A stretch of 64,000 nt of DNA from Paraburkholderia lacunae (GCF_003353175.1 NZ_QHKS01000011.1:186001-250000), one strand, 5' to 3'; shown: positions 20,426 to 30,163, counted from the first letter of the stretch. The notes: generated by a model from the letters alone, not told the origin. A program made the numbers and translations.

Positions 20426-20568
20426 TTGTCGATCGGCTGGAAGATGCAAAGAATGCTCGATTATAAGCGGCGAGGTAGGCGGGCGCCCGCGGCGCCGGGT
20501 TTGGGCCGGATTTTTTGAGCCGCGCAGGGGCATATAATGTCGAACGCCCCCGCCGTCCCTCCAGAAAA
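20426..20568. promoter_or_regulatory. Divergent promoter region between valS and uvrD
   Basis: TATAAT is present on the minus strand (20465-20460) toward valS and on the plus strand (20533-20538) toward uvrD. Neither has a convincing -35 box at the right distance, so the boxes are suggestive only. Confidence 0.35.
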
Positions 20569-22929
20569 ATGCCCGATCTGCTAGCCAATCTCAACCCCGA
20601 ACAACACGCCGCGGTCACGCTCCCAAACGAGCCGGCGCTCATCCTCGCCGGTGCGGGCAGCGGCAAAACCCGTGTCCTGATCACGCGCATCGCGTGGCTC
20701 ATCCAGCATGGGCTGGCATCGCCCGCGACCCTCCTGGCGGTGACCTTCACGAACAAAGCCGCCCGCGAAATGATGTCGCGCCTCTCGGCGCTGCTGCCGA
20801 TCGACACGCGCGGCATGTGGATCGGCACGTTCCACGGTCTGTGCAACCGCATGCTGCGCGCCCATCATCGCGACGCCGGCTTGCCGGCCACCTTCCAGAT
20901 TCTCGATACCGCGGACCAGCTCTCCGCGATCAAGCGTCTGATGAAGGGCCTCAATATCGACGACGAAAAGTACCCGGCGAAAAATCTCCAGTACTTCATC
21001 AACAACGCCAAGGAACAGGGCCTGCGTCCGAAAGACGTCGACGCCACCGACAACTTCAACCGCAAATTCGTCGAGCTCTACGAAGCCTACGATCAGCAAT
21101 GCCAGCGCGAAGGCGTCGTCGATTTTCCGGAGCTGCTGCTGCGCTGCTATGAACTGCTCGCGCACAACCCGCCGCTGCGCGCCCACTATCAGGCGCGCTT
21201 CCGCCACATTCTGGTCGACGAGTTCCAGGACACCAACAAGCTGCAATACGCGTGGCTCAAGCTGCTGGCGGGGCAGACGAATTCGATCTTCGCGGTCGGC
21301 GACGACGATCAGTCGATCTACGCATTCCGCGGCGCGAACGTCGGCAACATGCGCGACTTCGAACACGAATTCAAGGTCCGGCATCTGATCAAGCTCGAGC
21401 AGAACTACCGCTCGCACGGCCATATTCTCGACGCGGCCAATCAGCTGATCGCCAACAACTCGCGCCGTCTCGGCAAGAATCTGCGTACCGATGCCGGTCA
21501 CGGCGAACCGGTGCGCGTCTATGAATCCGCCACCGATTCGCAGGAAGCCGGCTGGATCGTCGAGGAAATCAAGGCGCTGATCAGCACGGGCACGTCGCGC
21601 AGCGAAATCGCGGTCCTGTACCGCAGCAATGCGCAGTCGCGCACGATCGAACACACGCTGGTGAATGCGGGCATCGCCTATCGCGTGTACGGCGGCCTGC
21701 GCTTTTTCGAGCGTCAGGAAGTCAAGCACGCGCTCGCGTATCTGCGCCTGATCGACAATCCGAACGACGACACCGCGTTCGCGCGCGTCGTCAATTTCCC
21801 CACGCGCGGCATCGGCGCGCGGTCGATCGAGCAACTCGCGGACGCGGCGCGTCTCTACAACTGCTCGATGGCCGCGGCGATTCCGTATGTCGCGGGCAAG
21901 GCGGGGTCGAGCCTCGCCGGTTTCGCGAACCTGATCGGCAAGATGCGTGCGGAAACGCAGCAGATGAGCCTGCCGGAAACGGTCGAATACGTGGTCCGCA
22001 CGAGCGGGCTCGCGGAGTTCTATCAGAACGAGCGCGAAGGTCAGGACCGGCTGGAGAACTTGCAGGAACTGGTCAATGCGGCCGCCGCGTTCGTGAGCGA
22101 AGAAGGCTACGGCATGGATACGCCGGCGCGTTCGATCCCGTTGCGCCCGGGCGCCACCGCGGCGCCGGAACTGGCGGTGGCCACCGGCGATCCGAATACC
22201 GTCGTGCTGGATGCGCCCGGCATCGCCGATCCGGCGCAAAACCCGGACACGATGACGCCGCTCGCCGGATTTCTGTCGCACGCCTCGCTCGAAGCGGGCG
22301 ACAACCAGGCGCAAGCCGGTCAGGAAGCCGTGCAACTGATGACGGTGCACGCGGCCAAGGGACTGGAATTCACCGCGGTGTTCATCACCGGTCTCGAAGA
22401 GGGGCTGTTCCCGCATGAGAACAGCGCGATGGAAGCGGACGGTCTGGAGGAAGAGCGCCGTCTGATGTACGTGGCGATCACGCGGGCCAAGGAGCGCCTG
22501 TATCTGTCGTTCGCGCAGAGCCGGATGCTGCACGGCCAGACGCGCTACAACATCCGCTCGCGCTTTTTCGACGAACTGCCGCAGGAAACGCTCAAGTGGC
22601 TCACGCCGAAGGTGGAGGCGGGCGCGCGTTGGGGCGGCCGGTCGGATAACGCCGGTTATGGGCGCGACTGGTTCGCGCGGCCGGATCGTCAGCAGGGCTA
22701 TACGGGCGCAGCGTCGAGCTCGGCGCCGCTGCCGGCCTTCGCCAACGAACAGCGCGCCGCGGAAACCGGTTTCCGCGTCGGCCAGCAGGTGTTTCACACG
22801 AAGTTCGGCGAAGGCACGATCACCGCGCTGGAAGGCGGCGGCACCGACGCAAAGGCACAAGTCAAATTCAAGCGGCACGGCGAGAAGTGGCTGGCGCTCG
22901 CGGTCGCCAAACTGCAGGCGGTGGAATGA
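20569..22929 (+). CDS. uvrD: UvrD/PcrA-type ATP-dependent DNA helicase
   Basis: This 786-residue superfamily 1A helicase has Walker A AGAGSGKT (residues 27-34), FTNKAAREM, the Walker B segment VDEFQDTN, QSIYAFRGAN, the late TVHAAKGLEF and VAITRAKERLYLSF. It unwinds DNA 3' to 5' in nucleotide-excision and mismatch repair. An Ala/Pro-rich insert of about 45 residues sits before the FLSHASLEAGDNQAQ region, and the C-terminal tail (GQQVFHTKFGEGTITALEG) matches the UvrD/PcrA tail rather than Rep. The ATG at 20569 gives the typical LLANLNPEQHAAV start. Its stop overlaps the next gene by four bases (ATGA). Confidence 0.93.
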   Translation: MPDLLANLNPEQHAAVTLPNEPALILAGAGSGKTRVLITRIAWLIQHGLASPATLLAVTFTNKAAREMMSRLSALLPIDTRGMWIGTFHGLCNRMLRAHHRDAGLPATFQILDTADQLSAIKRLMKGLNIDDEKYPAKNLQYFINNAKEQGLRPKDVDATDNFNRKFVELYEAYDQQCQREGVVDFPELLLRCYELLAHNPPLRAHYQARFRHILVDEFQDTNKLQYAWLKLLAGQTNSIFAVGDDDQSIYAFRGANVGNMRDFEHEFKVRHLIKLEQNYRSHGHILDAANQLIANNSRRLGKNLRTDAGHGEPVRVYESATDSQEAGWIVEEIKALISTGTSRSEIAVLYRSNAQSRTIEHTLVNAGIAYRVYGGLRFFERQEVKHALAYLRLIDNPNDDTAFARVVNFPTRGIGARSIEQLADAARLYNCSMAAAIPYVAGKAGSSLAGFANLIGKMRAETQQMSLPETVEYVVRTSGLAEFYQNEREGQDRLENLQELVNAAAAFVSEEGYGMDTPARSIPLRPGATAAPELAVATGDPNTVVLDAPGIADPAQNPDTMTPLAGFLSHASLEAGDNQAQAGQEAVQLMTVHAAKGLEFTAVFITGLEEGLFPHENSAMEADGLEEERRLMYVAITRAKERLYLSFAQSRMLHGQTRYNIRSRFFDELPQETLKWLTPKVEAGARWGGRSDNAGYGRDWFARPDRQQGYTGAASSSAPLPAFANEQRAAETGFRVGQQVFHTKFGEGTITALEGGGTDAKAQVKFKRHGEKWLALAVAKLQAVE

Positions 22930-23744
22930 GTTCAGCTAGTGTGAATACCCGCGTCAATACCGCCGATGGCGGCGCTCATGTTACGCATCGTCCGCTCGGC
23001 ATTCTCGCGGCCTTGCCGCAGGAGTTGGGCGATCTGATCGAAGCGATGCGCGGCGAATCCGGCGTGCGCACCATCACGCACGGCCAGCGCGACTATCATC
23101 TCGGCACTGTGCACGGCGCGCCGTGCGTCGTGACGCTCGCGCGGGTCGGCAAGGTCGCGGCGGCGGCAACCGTCAGCGCGCTGATTCATGAGTTCGATGT
23201 CGAGGCGGTCGTGTTCACCGGCGTAGCGGGCGGCGTAGCGACCGAGGTGCGGGTCGGCGATATCGTCGTCGCGAATGCGCTGCTGCAGCACGATCTCGAT
23301 GCAACACCGCTGTTTCCGCGCTTTGAAGTGCCGCTGCTCGGCATGTCCCGTTTTGCAGCCGATGCGGCGCTCGCCGCGCAACTCGCTGCCGCGTGCGAGC
23401 GCTTCGTCGCCGAAGAAGGCGCGGCCTCGGCGGCGCGCTTTGGCACGCGCGAGCCGCGGGTGCATCGCGGGTTGATCATCAGCGGCGATCAGTTCGTCGC
23501 CAGCGCGGTGGCCGTCAAGGCCTTGCGCGATGTGTTGCCGGATGCGCTGGCCGTCGAAATGGAAGGCGCGGCGATTGCGCAGGTCTGCCACGAATACGGC
23601 GTGCCGTGCGCGATCGTGCGGACCATTTCCGATACCGCGGACGATCATGCGCCGCAGTCGTTCGTGTCGTTTCTGACGGAGATCGCCGGGACGTATTCGA
23701 ATGCGATCCTGCGGCGCTTTCTGGAGGCGCGTCGCGCGGGTTGA
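22926..23744 (+). CDS. mtnN: 5'-methylthioadenosine/S-adenosylhomocysteine nucleosidase
   Basis: The 272-residue protein belongs to the PNP/UDP phosphorylase family. It has LGILAALPQELGDLIEAM, the GVAGGVATEVRVGDIVV segment, and near the end AVEMEGAAIAQVC plus RTISDTADDHA, where Glu and Asp are catalytic in MTAN. It cleaves methylthioadenosine and S-adenosylhomocysteine, recycling the by-products of SAM-dependent reactions. It is longer than the E. coli enzyme by an N-terminal tail of about 25 residues and a small internal insert. The start overlaps the uvrD stop (ATGA). A related nucleosidase role such as purine or hopanoid-nucleoside cleavage cannot be fully excluded. Confidence 0.82.
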   Translation: MSSASVNTRVNTADGGAHVTHRPLGILAALPQELGDLIEAMRGESGVRTITHGQRDYHLGTVHGAPCVVTLARVGKVAAAATVSALIHEFDVEAVVFTGVAGGVATEVRVGDIVVANALLQHDLDATPLFPRFEVPLLGMSRFAADAALAAQLAAACERFVAEEGAASAARFGTREPRVHRGLIISGDQFVASAVAVKALRDVLPDALAVEMEGAAIAQVCHEYGVPCAIVRTISDTADDHAPQSFVSFLTEIAGTYSNAILRRFLEARRAG

Positions 23745-23780
23745 GCGTCGGCGCGCGGTCCCGTGCGATCCGGCGCGGTC

Positions 23781-23820
23781 ACGCGCCACCACGCGCCACC
23801 ACGCGGCACCACGCGGCACG
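23781..23820. repeat. Four tandem 10-nt units
   Basis: The unit ACGCGCCACC, with the variant ACGCGGCACC, is repeated four times between the convergent nucleosidase and prpE genes. Confidence 0.7.
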
Positions 23821-23856
23821 ATGCCGGCGCGCGTGCCGCCGACCGGCTGCTGCGAG

Positions 23857-25761
23857 CTAACCCGGGCCCACTTCGGCCAGCGCCTCGCGCACCAGCTGCA
23901 ACGCCGCCGGATCTTCGATCGTCGGCAGGTCTCCCGGCTCGCGGCCTTCCGCCAACGCCGCAATCGCGCGGCGCAGCAGCTTGCCGGAGCGCGTCTTCGG
24001 CAGCATCGAGACCACATGCACGCGCGCCGGCCGCGCAATCGCGCCGAGCTGACGGTCGACCGTCGCCGCGAGCTCGGTTTCCAGCTTCGCGCGCGCCTTG
24101 TCGTCCGCATAGGCCTGCGCGTCGCGCAGCACCACGAACGCCATCGCCACCTGGCCCTTCAGCGCGTCCGTCACGCCGACCACCGCGACTTCCGCGACCG
24201 CCGCGTGGCTCGACAGCGCTTCCTCGATCTCGCGCGTGCCCAGCCGGTGACCGGCGACGTTGATCACGTCGTCGGTGCGGCCGAGGATCGTTACGTAGCC
24301 GTCATCGTCCTGAATGCCCCAGTCGAACGTCGAGTAGACCTGCTGGTTCGGAATGCTCGACCAGTACGTGCTGACAAAGCGCTCGTCGTCGCCCCACACC
24401 GTCGACATGCAGCCCGGCGGCAGTGGATAACCCAGCGTGAGCACGCCTTTTTCACCCGGCGCGCAGGGCTCGCCGCTCAGTTCGTTGCGCAGGCACAGGT
24501 TGAAACCGGCCGACGGCACGCCCGGCGAGCCGAGCCTGGTCGGCAGTGCTTCGATACCGCGCGGTATCACCAGGATCGGCCAGCCGGTTTCGGTTTGCCA
24601 GTAGTTGTCGATCACGGGCTTGCCGAGCGCATCGGCGATCCATGCGGCGGTCGGTTCGTCGAGCGGTTCGCCGGCGAGGAACAGCGTGCGCAGACTCGAC
24701 AGATCGGCTTTCTTCAGCAGCGCCGGGTCCTGCTTTTTCAGCACGCGCAGCGCTGTCGGCGCGGTGAACATCAGGTTGATCCCGTGCTGTTCGACGAGGC
24801 GCCACCAGATGCCGCCGTCCGGGCGGATCGGCGTGCCTTCGTACATCACGGTGGTCAGGCCCGCAATCAGCGGCGCGTAGACGATGTAGCTATGCCCGAC
24901 CACCCAACCCACGTCCGAGGCGGTGAACATCGTGTCGCCGGGCCGGCCCTGAAAGATGTGTTCCATCGATGCCGCCAGCGCCACCGCATAGCCGCCCACA
25001 TCCCGCTGCACGCCCTTGGGTTTGCCGGTCGTGCCCGATGTGTACAGGACGTACGAAGGCGCGTTCGATTCGAGCCATTCGCACGGCACATGGACGTCGA
25101 AAAACTGCTCGCGCAGTGGTTCGTAGGCGACGAGGTAGTTCGCGTTCAGGCGCGCCGGCGCGAGTTGCCGGTCGATTAGCAGCACGCGCGACGTCTTGTG
25201 CGCGGCCCGCGAGAGGGCTTCGTCGACCAGCGGCGTGTAATCGATCACTTTGCCGCCACGCGCGCCGGCGTCGGCCGTGACGATCAGCACGGGCTTCGCA
25301 TCGTCGATGCGCGCAGCGAGATTCGGCGGGGCAAAACCGCCGAACACCACCGAGTGAATCGCGCCGAGGCGGGCGCAGGCGAGCATCGCAAAGAGCGCCT
25401 CGGGGATCATCGGCAGATAGATCAGGACGACGCTGCCGCGCTTCACACCGAGCGAGCGCATCACCGCGGCCATCCGGTTGATTTCGGCGTACAGCTCGGC
25501 GTACGTGTAGTGCCGCTCGATGCCGGTTTCCGTCGACACATACACCAGCGCGTTCTGCTGCGCGCGCTCGGCCAGATGCCGGTCCACCGCGTTATGGCAC
25601 AGGTTCGTACGGCCGCCGGAGAACCAGCGTGCGAACGGCGGCTTCGAGCGATCGAGCACGCTGTCGAACGGCGTCTCCCAATGAATCCGCTGCGCCTCTT
25701 CGCGCCAGAAGTCTTCGGGGTTCTCGATCGAACGGCGGTGGAAGTCGCGGTAGCTTGGCAT
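23857..25761 (-). CDS. prpE: Propionate-CoA ligase (AMP-forming)
   Basis: The 634-residue protein begins PSYRDFHRRSIENPEDFW, typical of PrpE, followed by the GGRTNLCHNAVDRHL segment. The adenylation core shows YTSGTTGKPKGVQRD, the WQTETGWP loop, GRTDDVINVAGHRLG and the catalytic lysine in RSGKLLRRAI. PrpE activates propionate to propionyl-CoA through an acyl-adenylate; it is close to acetyl-CoA synthetase and may accept acetate, but the N-terminus favours PrpE. No methylcitrate cycle genes (prpB, prpC) are adjacent. The ATG at 25761 has AAGGAT upstream; a longer frame to 25902 runs through short repeats and was rejected. Confidence 0.9.
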   Translation of the reverse strand: MPSYRDFHRRSIENPEDFWREEAQRIHWETPFDSVLDRSKPPFARWFSGGRTNLCHNAVDRHLAERAQQNALVYVSTETGIERHYTYAELYAEINRMAAVMRSLGVKRGSVVLIYLPMIPEALFAMLACARLGAIHSVVFGGFAPPNLAARIDDAKPVLIVTADAGARGGKVIDYTPLVDEALSRAAHKTSRVLLIDRQLAPARLNANYLVAYEPLREQFFDVHVPCEWLESNAPSYVLYTSGTTGKPKGVQRDVGGYAVALAASMEHIFQGRPGDTMFTASDVGWVVGHSYIVYAPLIAGLTTVMYEGTPIRPDGGIWWRLVEQHGINLMFTAPTALRVLKKQDPALLKKADLSSLRTLFLAGEPLDEPTAAWIADALGKPVIDNYWQTETGWPILVIPRGIEALPTRLGSPGVPSAGFNLCLRNELSGEPCAPGEKGVLTLGYPLPPGCMSTVWGDDERFVSTYWSSIPNQQVYSTFDWGIQDDDGYVTILGRTDDVINVAGHRLGTREIEEALSSHAAVAEVAVVGVTDALKGQVAMAFVVLRDAQAYADDKARAKLETELAATVDRQLGAIARPARVHVVSMLPKTRSGKLLRRAIAALAEGREPGDLPTIEDPAALQLVREALAEVGPG

Positions 25762-25830
25762 CGACGGCGATCCTTCTGCTGCGTGAATGGAGAGCGGCGG
25801 GCGGGTCATACGCCCGGGTGAGGCGGCGCA

Positions 25831-25869
25831 GATGAAGCGGCCCGATGAAGCGGCCCGATGAAGCGGCCG
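25831..25869. repeat. Three tandem 13-nt units
   Basis: GATGAAGCGGCCC is repeated three times (the last ending CCG) upstream of prpE. Its core ATGAAGCGGCC is the same as the 11-nt unit repeated at 52551-52616. Confidence 0.75.
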
Positions 25870-25981
25870 GGCGGCGCGAGAGCGGGGCGTATATCCGCTC
25901 AAGCATAGAGCAGGCGCGACCCTGCGGACAACGCGGGTTCACCATGAGCGGCGCCCGGGCGGCAGAACGCGGCGTCCAACG

Positions 25982-26003
25982 AAAAAAGGCGCCGCAGCGC
26001 CTT
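25982..26003 (-). terminator. Rho-independent terminator of the MFS gene
   Basis: Read on the minus strand, AAGGCGC and GCGCCTT pair around a 4-base loop and are followed by a run of T (six A at 25982-25987 on the plus strand). It lies just downstream of the gene at 26040-27284. Confidence 0.8.
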
Positions 26004-26039
26004 GTTCTCCTCTTTCTCATGCAACGCGCACCCAGGCCG

Positions 26040-27284
26040 TCACGCTTTCGCGCGCTTGCCCTCGAGATCCGGCAGACACACGGTCAGCACGCCGATCAGC
26101 GGCAGGAACGAACAGACCTTGTACACGTACGCGATGCTGGTGGCGTCGGCCAACTGGCCGAGCACGGCTGCGCCGATTCCGCCCATGCCGAACGCGAAAC
26201 CGAAGAACAGTCCCGCGACCATCCCCACCTTGCCTGGAATCAGTTCCTGCGCGTAGACCAGAATTGCCGAGAACGCCGAGGCCAGCACCACGCCGATGAT
26301 CACGGTCAGCACGCCGGTCCAGAACAGGTTGGCGTACGGCAGCAGCAGCGTGAACGGCGCGACGCCGAGAATCGACACCCAGATCACATACTTGCGGCCG
26401 ATCCTGTCGCCGACTGGACCGCCGATCACCGTGCCCGCCGCCACCGCCGCGAGGAATACGAACAGATGGACCTGCGCGGCCTGCACCGGCAGATGGAACT
26501 TGTCGATCAGATAGAAGGTGAAGTAGCTGTTGATGCTGGCGAGGTAGAAGTATTTCGAGAACACCAGCAGGATCAGAACGCCCATCGCGAACATGACCTT
26601 GTTGCGCGACAGCGTCGCGTGGCCGGCCTGGCTGCGCGCCTTCCTGACCGACGGATGCTGCTTGTACCAGCGGCCGATCTGCGTGAGCACGACGATCGCG
26701 ACCAGCGCCGCCACTGAAAACCACGCGATGCTGCGCTGGCCGTGCGGAATCACGATCAATGCGGCGAGCAGCGGCCCGAGCGACGAGCCCGCGTTGCCGC
26801 CCACCTGGAACAGCGATTGCGCGAGACCGTGACGGCCGCCCGAGGCCATCCGCGCCACCCGCGAGGACTCCGGATGGAACACCGACGAGCCGCAGCCCAC
26901 CAGCGCCGCCGCGACCAGCAGCAGGCCGAAGTTCGGCGCGACCGACATCAGCAGCAGACCGGCGAGCGTGAAACCCATGCCGACCGGCAGCGAATACGGC
27001 TTCGGATGCTTGTCGGTATAGATGCCGACGAGCGGTTGCAGCAAAGACGCGGTGATCTGGTAAGTCAGCGTAATCAGGCCGATCTGCCCGAAGGACAAAG
27101 CAAAGTTGTCTTTCAGCATCGGGTAGATGGCCAGAATCAGCGACTGGATCATGTCGTTGAGCAGATGCGAAAAGCTGATCGCACCGAGCACGGAATAGAC
27201 CGTGCGCTGGACCTTGGCGGCTGGCTGAGCGGCGCCGGCTGACGCGCCGGCGAGGGCGCTGCTTTTTTCGAGGCTCGTTTCCAT
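26040..27284 (-). CDS. MFS transporter, fosmidomycin-resistance (Fsr)-like
   Basis: The 414-residue protein is a twelve-segment major facilitator. It resembles Fsr in the first helix (SHLLNDMIQSLILAIYPML), the motif A-like loop (QPLVGIYTDKHPKPYSLPVG) and GCGSSVFHPESSRVARMASGG, which is characteristic of the Fsr group. A hydrophilic N-terminal tail of about 25 residues precedes helix 1. Fsr exports fosmidomycin and perhaps endogenous compounds; natural substrates are not known. It stands alone, with its own terminator, between prpE and a divergently oriented chemoreceptor gene. Confidence 0.87.
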   Translation of the reverse strand: METSLEKSSALAGASAGAAQPAAKVQRTVYSVLGAISFSHLLNDMIQSLILAIYPMLKDNFALSFGQIGLITLTYQITASLLQPLVGIYTDKHPKPYSLPVGMGFTLAGLLLMSVAPNFGLLLVAAALVGCGSSVFHPESSRVARMASGGRHGLAQSLFQVGGNAGSSLGPLLAALIVIPHGQRSIAWFSVAALVAIVVLTQIGRWYKQHPSVRKARSQAGHATLSRNKVMFAMGVLILLVFSKYFYLASINSYFTFYLIDKFHLPVQAAQVHLFVFLAAVAAGTVIGGPVGDRIGRKYVIWVSILGVAPFTLLLPYANLFWTGVLTVIIGVVLASAFSAILVYAQELIPGKVGMVAGLFFGFAFGMGGIGAAVLGQLADATSIAYVYKVCSFLPLIGVLTVCLPDLEGKRAKA

Positions 27285-27805
27285 ACGTTAGATCAGAGGG
27301 ATGAAAAGGGAGGGAGGGTGACGAATCAAAGCTGGAATCAAGGCTGCCGGTGCGTCGTCATGCCTGATTTTGAAGCCGCGGCATTTCGACACGGTGTCCG
27401 GCGTCAACCGCTATTTGTCTAAGTTTAATGTGGCTCGCGCGAATTGAACGGACAAGTTTTGTCGTGAATCGGACGCGTTGGACGCGTTGGACGCGTTGGA
27501 TGTCGTCAATGCGCGAGGATTGGGAGTAAGCAACACCACGGCGATACTGGTGGACGAATGTCCTACCATGCGTCGGTACGGCGGGCAAGTCGCCGTGGAA
27601 AAACGGCCTGGGTATTTTTGGCCATGTATAAAGCGGTCGCGGGCGCGCGGCTTACGAGGCGGCGCGTCAAGGACCGGGTGACACGTGGTTGGCATGAAGG
27701 CGGGCGGCGTTAAAGATCGCCGACGTTTATGCCGTAGACCCGGAGAGATAAGAAGCAATGCCGGAACCGACCTTTCCGGCAGTTCGACACGTGGGGACGA
27801 GGAAT
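27285..27805. other. Intergenic region between Fsr-like and chemoreceptor genes
   Basis: About 520 bases without a convincing gene. It contains three tandem copies of a 9-nt unit (GGACGCGTT, 27471-27497) and a TGTATAAA sequence near 27625 that could be an extended -10 box. I found no convincing sigma-28 (flagellar) promoter despite the chemoreceptor downstream. An in-frame ATG at 27758 with GGAGAG upstream is an alternative start of the chemoreceptor. Confidence 0.4.
27471..27497. repeat. Three tandem 9-nt units
   Basis: GGACGCGTT occurs three times in a row in the long region upstream of the chemoreceptor gene, followed by a partial copy. Confidence 0.7.
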
Positions 27806-29482
27806 ATGAAAGCAGTTTCGCTGAGTGGCCAGACGGGCGCGGGGTTCGTACCGGTTGGGGAAGCGGCGGGCGAGCCGCAATCGCGTGGGCAGGGCGGCCG
27901 GGCGCGCGCCGTACGGCTCAAGGGCCTGTCGGTGAAGGCGATGTTGCGCCTTGCGTTTGCCGTGTTGCTGATCGGCACGCTCGCGATCGGCGTGTTCTCG
28001 CTGACCCAGATCAGCCGGCTGAACGATTCCACGCAGTCGATCTACGACCAGGGGCATGTCGCTAGCCGCGCCGCCGAAGAGGCGCGCGGCTACATGCTGC
28101 GCGCGAGCCGCGCGCAAAAAATGCTGCTGACCGCGACCACCGCGAAGGAGCGCGACGAACTGGGCGCGGACATCGACAAGGGCCTGAGCGGTCTTGCCGC
28201 GCAACTCGGCACGCTGCAGCAGTACGTCGACGCTTCCGACGCCAAGGTCGTCGATCAGCAGAAGAAATTCGCCGCTGCCGTCGCGACGTGGAGCGCTCAT
28301 CTGCGCGATTTCGTGACGCTGGTGAAAGCGCAGCCGCTCGATCTGTCGCAGATGAACTGGCAGGTCGGCACGCAGGACGTGTCGTTGCTGGTCGAAACCG
28401 GCAAGCTCGAAAAACTCGTCGACGAACTCGTCGCGCAGCGCGGCACGGCGGCGAAGGCCACCATCGAGGCGTCCGGCTTTATCTACCACTCGTCGTTCGT
28501 GATGATGGCGGTCATGACGATTGCTTTGATCGTGCTGGCGTTCGGCATCAGCGAATGGGTGGTGCGGCGCCTCGCCGCACAACTCGGCGGCGAGCCCGGA
28601 TACGCGAAGGAGATTGCCAGCCGGATCGCAGCGGGCGATCTGTCGAATCAGATCGCACTAGGCCGCAAGGACAAGTCGAGCATGCTGTATGCGTTGCACG
28701 ACATGCAGAGCGGCCTCTCGACCACCGTCTCCGATATTGCCGCGAGCGCCGATGCGATTGCGACTGCGTCGGGCGAGATTTCGATGGGCAACCTCGACTT
28801 GTCGCAGCGCACCGAGCAACAGGCGATGGCGCTCGAACGGACCGCGAGCAGCATGGAGCAGCTGACCTCGACGGTGCGGCAGAACGCCGACAACGCGAAG
28901 CAGGCGAGCACGCTCGCCAATAACGCTTCCGAGATTGCGGAGAAGGGCGGCACGGTGGTGAGCCGCGTGGTCGCCACGATGAATGAGATCAACGATAGTG
29001 CGCGGAGTATCGGCGACATCATTGGTGTGATCGAGGGCATTGCGTTTCAGACCAATATTCTGGCGTTGAATGCGGCGGTCGAGGCTGCGCGGGCGGGTGA
29101 GGAGGGCCGTGGGTTTTCCGTGGTCGCCGCCGAAGTGCGGAATCTGGCGCAGCGCAGTGCGGCGGCTGCCAAGGAGATCAAGGGGCTGATCAATACCTCG
29201 GTCGAGCGGGTGAGTAACGGGTCGACTTTGGCACAGGACGCCGGGCAGACGATGGACGAAGTCGTCAAAGCCGTGAAGCGCGTCACCGATATCATGGGGG
29301 AGATTTCGGCCGCTTCTTCCGAGCAGAGTGCCGGGATTGAAGAGATCAACCTTGCGGTGACGCAGATGGATTCCGGTACGCAGCAGAATGCAGCTCTTGT
29401 GGAGCAGGCTACTGCGGCTGCCCGCTCGCTGGACGATCAGGCGCGAGGGTTGAAGTTGATGGTGGGGAAGTTCAGGTTATAA
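27806..29482 (+). CDS. Methyl-accepting chemotaxis protein
   Basis: The 558-residue chemoreceptor has a first membrane helix near residues 45-68 (MLRLAFAVLLIGTLAIGVF), a periplasmic four-helix Tar-type sensor of about 150 residues, a second helix (SSFVMMAVMTIALIVLAFGI), a HAMP segment and a long signalling coiled coil. Its hairpin tip is GIAFQTNILALNAAVEAARA followed by GEEGRGFSVVAAEVR, which contacts CheA and CheW. The C-terminus (GLKLMVGKFRL) lacks a CheR-tethering pentapeptide. The ligand is unknown. GAGGA stands before the ATG at 27806; the ATG at 27758 would add 16 residues and also has a possible ribosome binding site. Confidence 0.93.
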   Translation: MKAVSLSGQTGAGFVPVGEAAGEPQSRGQGGRARAVRLKGLSVKAMLRLAFAVLLIGTLAIGVFSLTQISRLNDSTQSIYDQGHVASRAAEEARGYMLRASRAQKMLLTATTAKERDELGADIDKGLSGLAAQLGTLQQYVDASDAKVVDQQKKFAAAVATWSAHLRDFVTLVKAQPLDLSQMNWQVGTQDVSLLVETGKLEKLVDELVAQRGTAAKATIEASGFIYHSSFVMMAVMTIALIVLAFGISEWVVRRLAAQLGGEPGYAKEIASRIAAGDLSNQIALGRKDKSSMLYALHDMQSGLSTTVSDIAASADAIATASGEISMGNLDLSQRTEQQAMALERTASSMEQLTSTVRQNADNAKQASTLANNASEIAEKGGTVVSRVVATMNEINDSARSIGDIIGVIEGIAFQTNILALNAAVEAARAGEEGRGFSVVAAEVRNLAQRSAAAAKEIKGLINTSVERVSNGSTLAQDAGQTMDEVVKAVKRVTDIMGEISAASSEQSAGIEEINLAVTQMDSGTQQNAALVEQATAAARSLDDQARGLKLMVGKFRL

Positions 29483-29500
29483 AAACCGAAGCCGCTGCAA

Positions 29501-30121
29501 ATGAAAATCTTCTCAACAGCGGCGGACTACGCCGCGCTCGATCCGCACGCCCGCGCAGTATTGGACTGCTGGTTCGGCGCGCCGGACTCGCCTACCTTCG
29601 GCCAGGAGCGGAAGCGCTGGTTTTCCCGCGATACAGCGTTCGACGCGATGCTGCTGGAACGCTTCGGCAACCTGATCGACGCAGCCCGCGATCAGGACGC
29701 CCTCGACAGCTGGAAAGAAACGCCGCTCGGCGCATTGGCGCTGATCATCATCCTCGATCAATTCTCCCGCAACTGTCACCGCAACACGCCTCGCGCTTTC
29801 GCCGCGGATCAAAAGGCGCTGCGCGCCGCGCAACACATGATCGCAACCGGCGGCGACCGCTTGTTGCCGACCGTGCAACACCGCGCATTCGCCTATCTGC
29901 CGTTCGAACACGACGAAACCCTCGCCAGCCAGCACGAATCGCTGCGTCTTTTCAAGCAGCTCGCCACCGAACCGGGCGGCGAGTCCTACTACTCATTCGC
30001 GCTCAGACACGCGCAAGTCATCGAGCGCTTCGGACGTTTTCCCCATCGCAACGCGATACTTGCACGGCCTTCGACAGCTGAAGAAATCGCCTTCCTGCAA
30101 AAACCCGGTTCCTCGTTCTGA
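29501..30121 (+). CDS. DUF924 family protein
   Basis: The 206-residue protein matches DUF924: AVLDCWFGAPDSPTFGQERKRWF at the N-terminus (residues 20-42), ALALIIILDQFSRNCHRNTPRAF in the middle, and FAYLPFEHDETLASQ plus HAQVIERFGRFPHRNAIL near the end. The family is all-helical and TPR-like, widespread in bacteria and without a settled function. It starts 18 bases after the chemoreceptor gene and may be cotranscribed with it, but a shared task is not evident. Probably cytoplasmic, with no signal peptide. Confidence 0.88.
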   Translation: MKIFSTAADYAALDPHARAVLDCWFGAPDSPTFGQERKRWFSRDTAFDAMLLERFGNLIDAARDQDALDSWKETPLGALALIIILDQFSRNCHRNTPRAFAADQKALRAAQHMIATGGDRLLPTVQHRAFAYLPFEHDETLASQHESLRLFKQLATEPGGESYYSFALRHAQVIERFGRFPHRNAILARPSTAEEIAFLQKPGSSF

Positions 30122-30163
30122 GCCGATGGAGTCCACGGCTCATCGCTGCGCCGGCGAAGCGCT

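Noticed and set aside
18368..20518. Very long open frame (716 codons) antisense to valS
   Set aside because: It is fully covered by valS, which has clear synthetase motifs. The antisense product is Arg/Ala/Val-rich without family motifs, as expected from the mirror of GC-rich codons.
20581..22878. Long open frame (765 codons) antisense to uvrD
   Set aside because: Complete overlap with a motif-rich helicase gene and a composition typical of antisense frames.
25762..25902. N-terminal extension of prpE
   Set aside because: It runs through a tandem repeat, lacks PrpE similarity, and the ATG at 25761 has a good ribosome binding site.
27419..27445. Possible sigma-28 (flagellar) promoter before the chemoreceptor
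   Set aside because: CTAAGTTT fits the -35 side, but the sequence 11 bases on matches the GCCGATAA box at only three positions.
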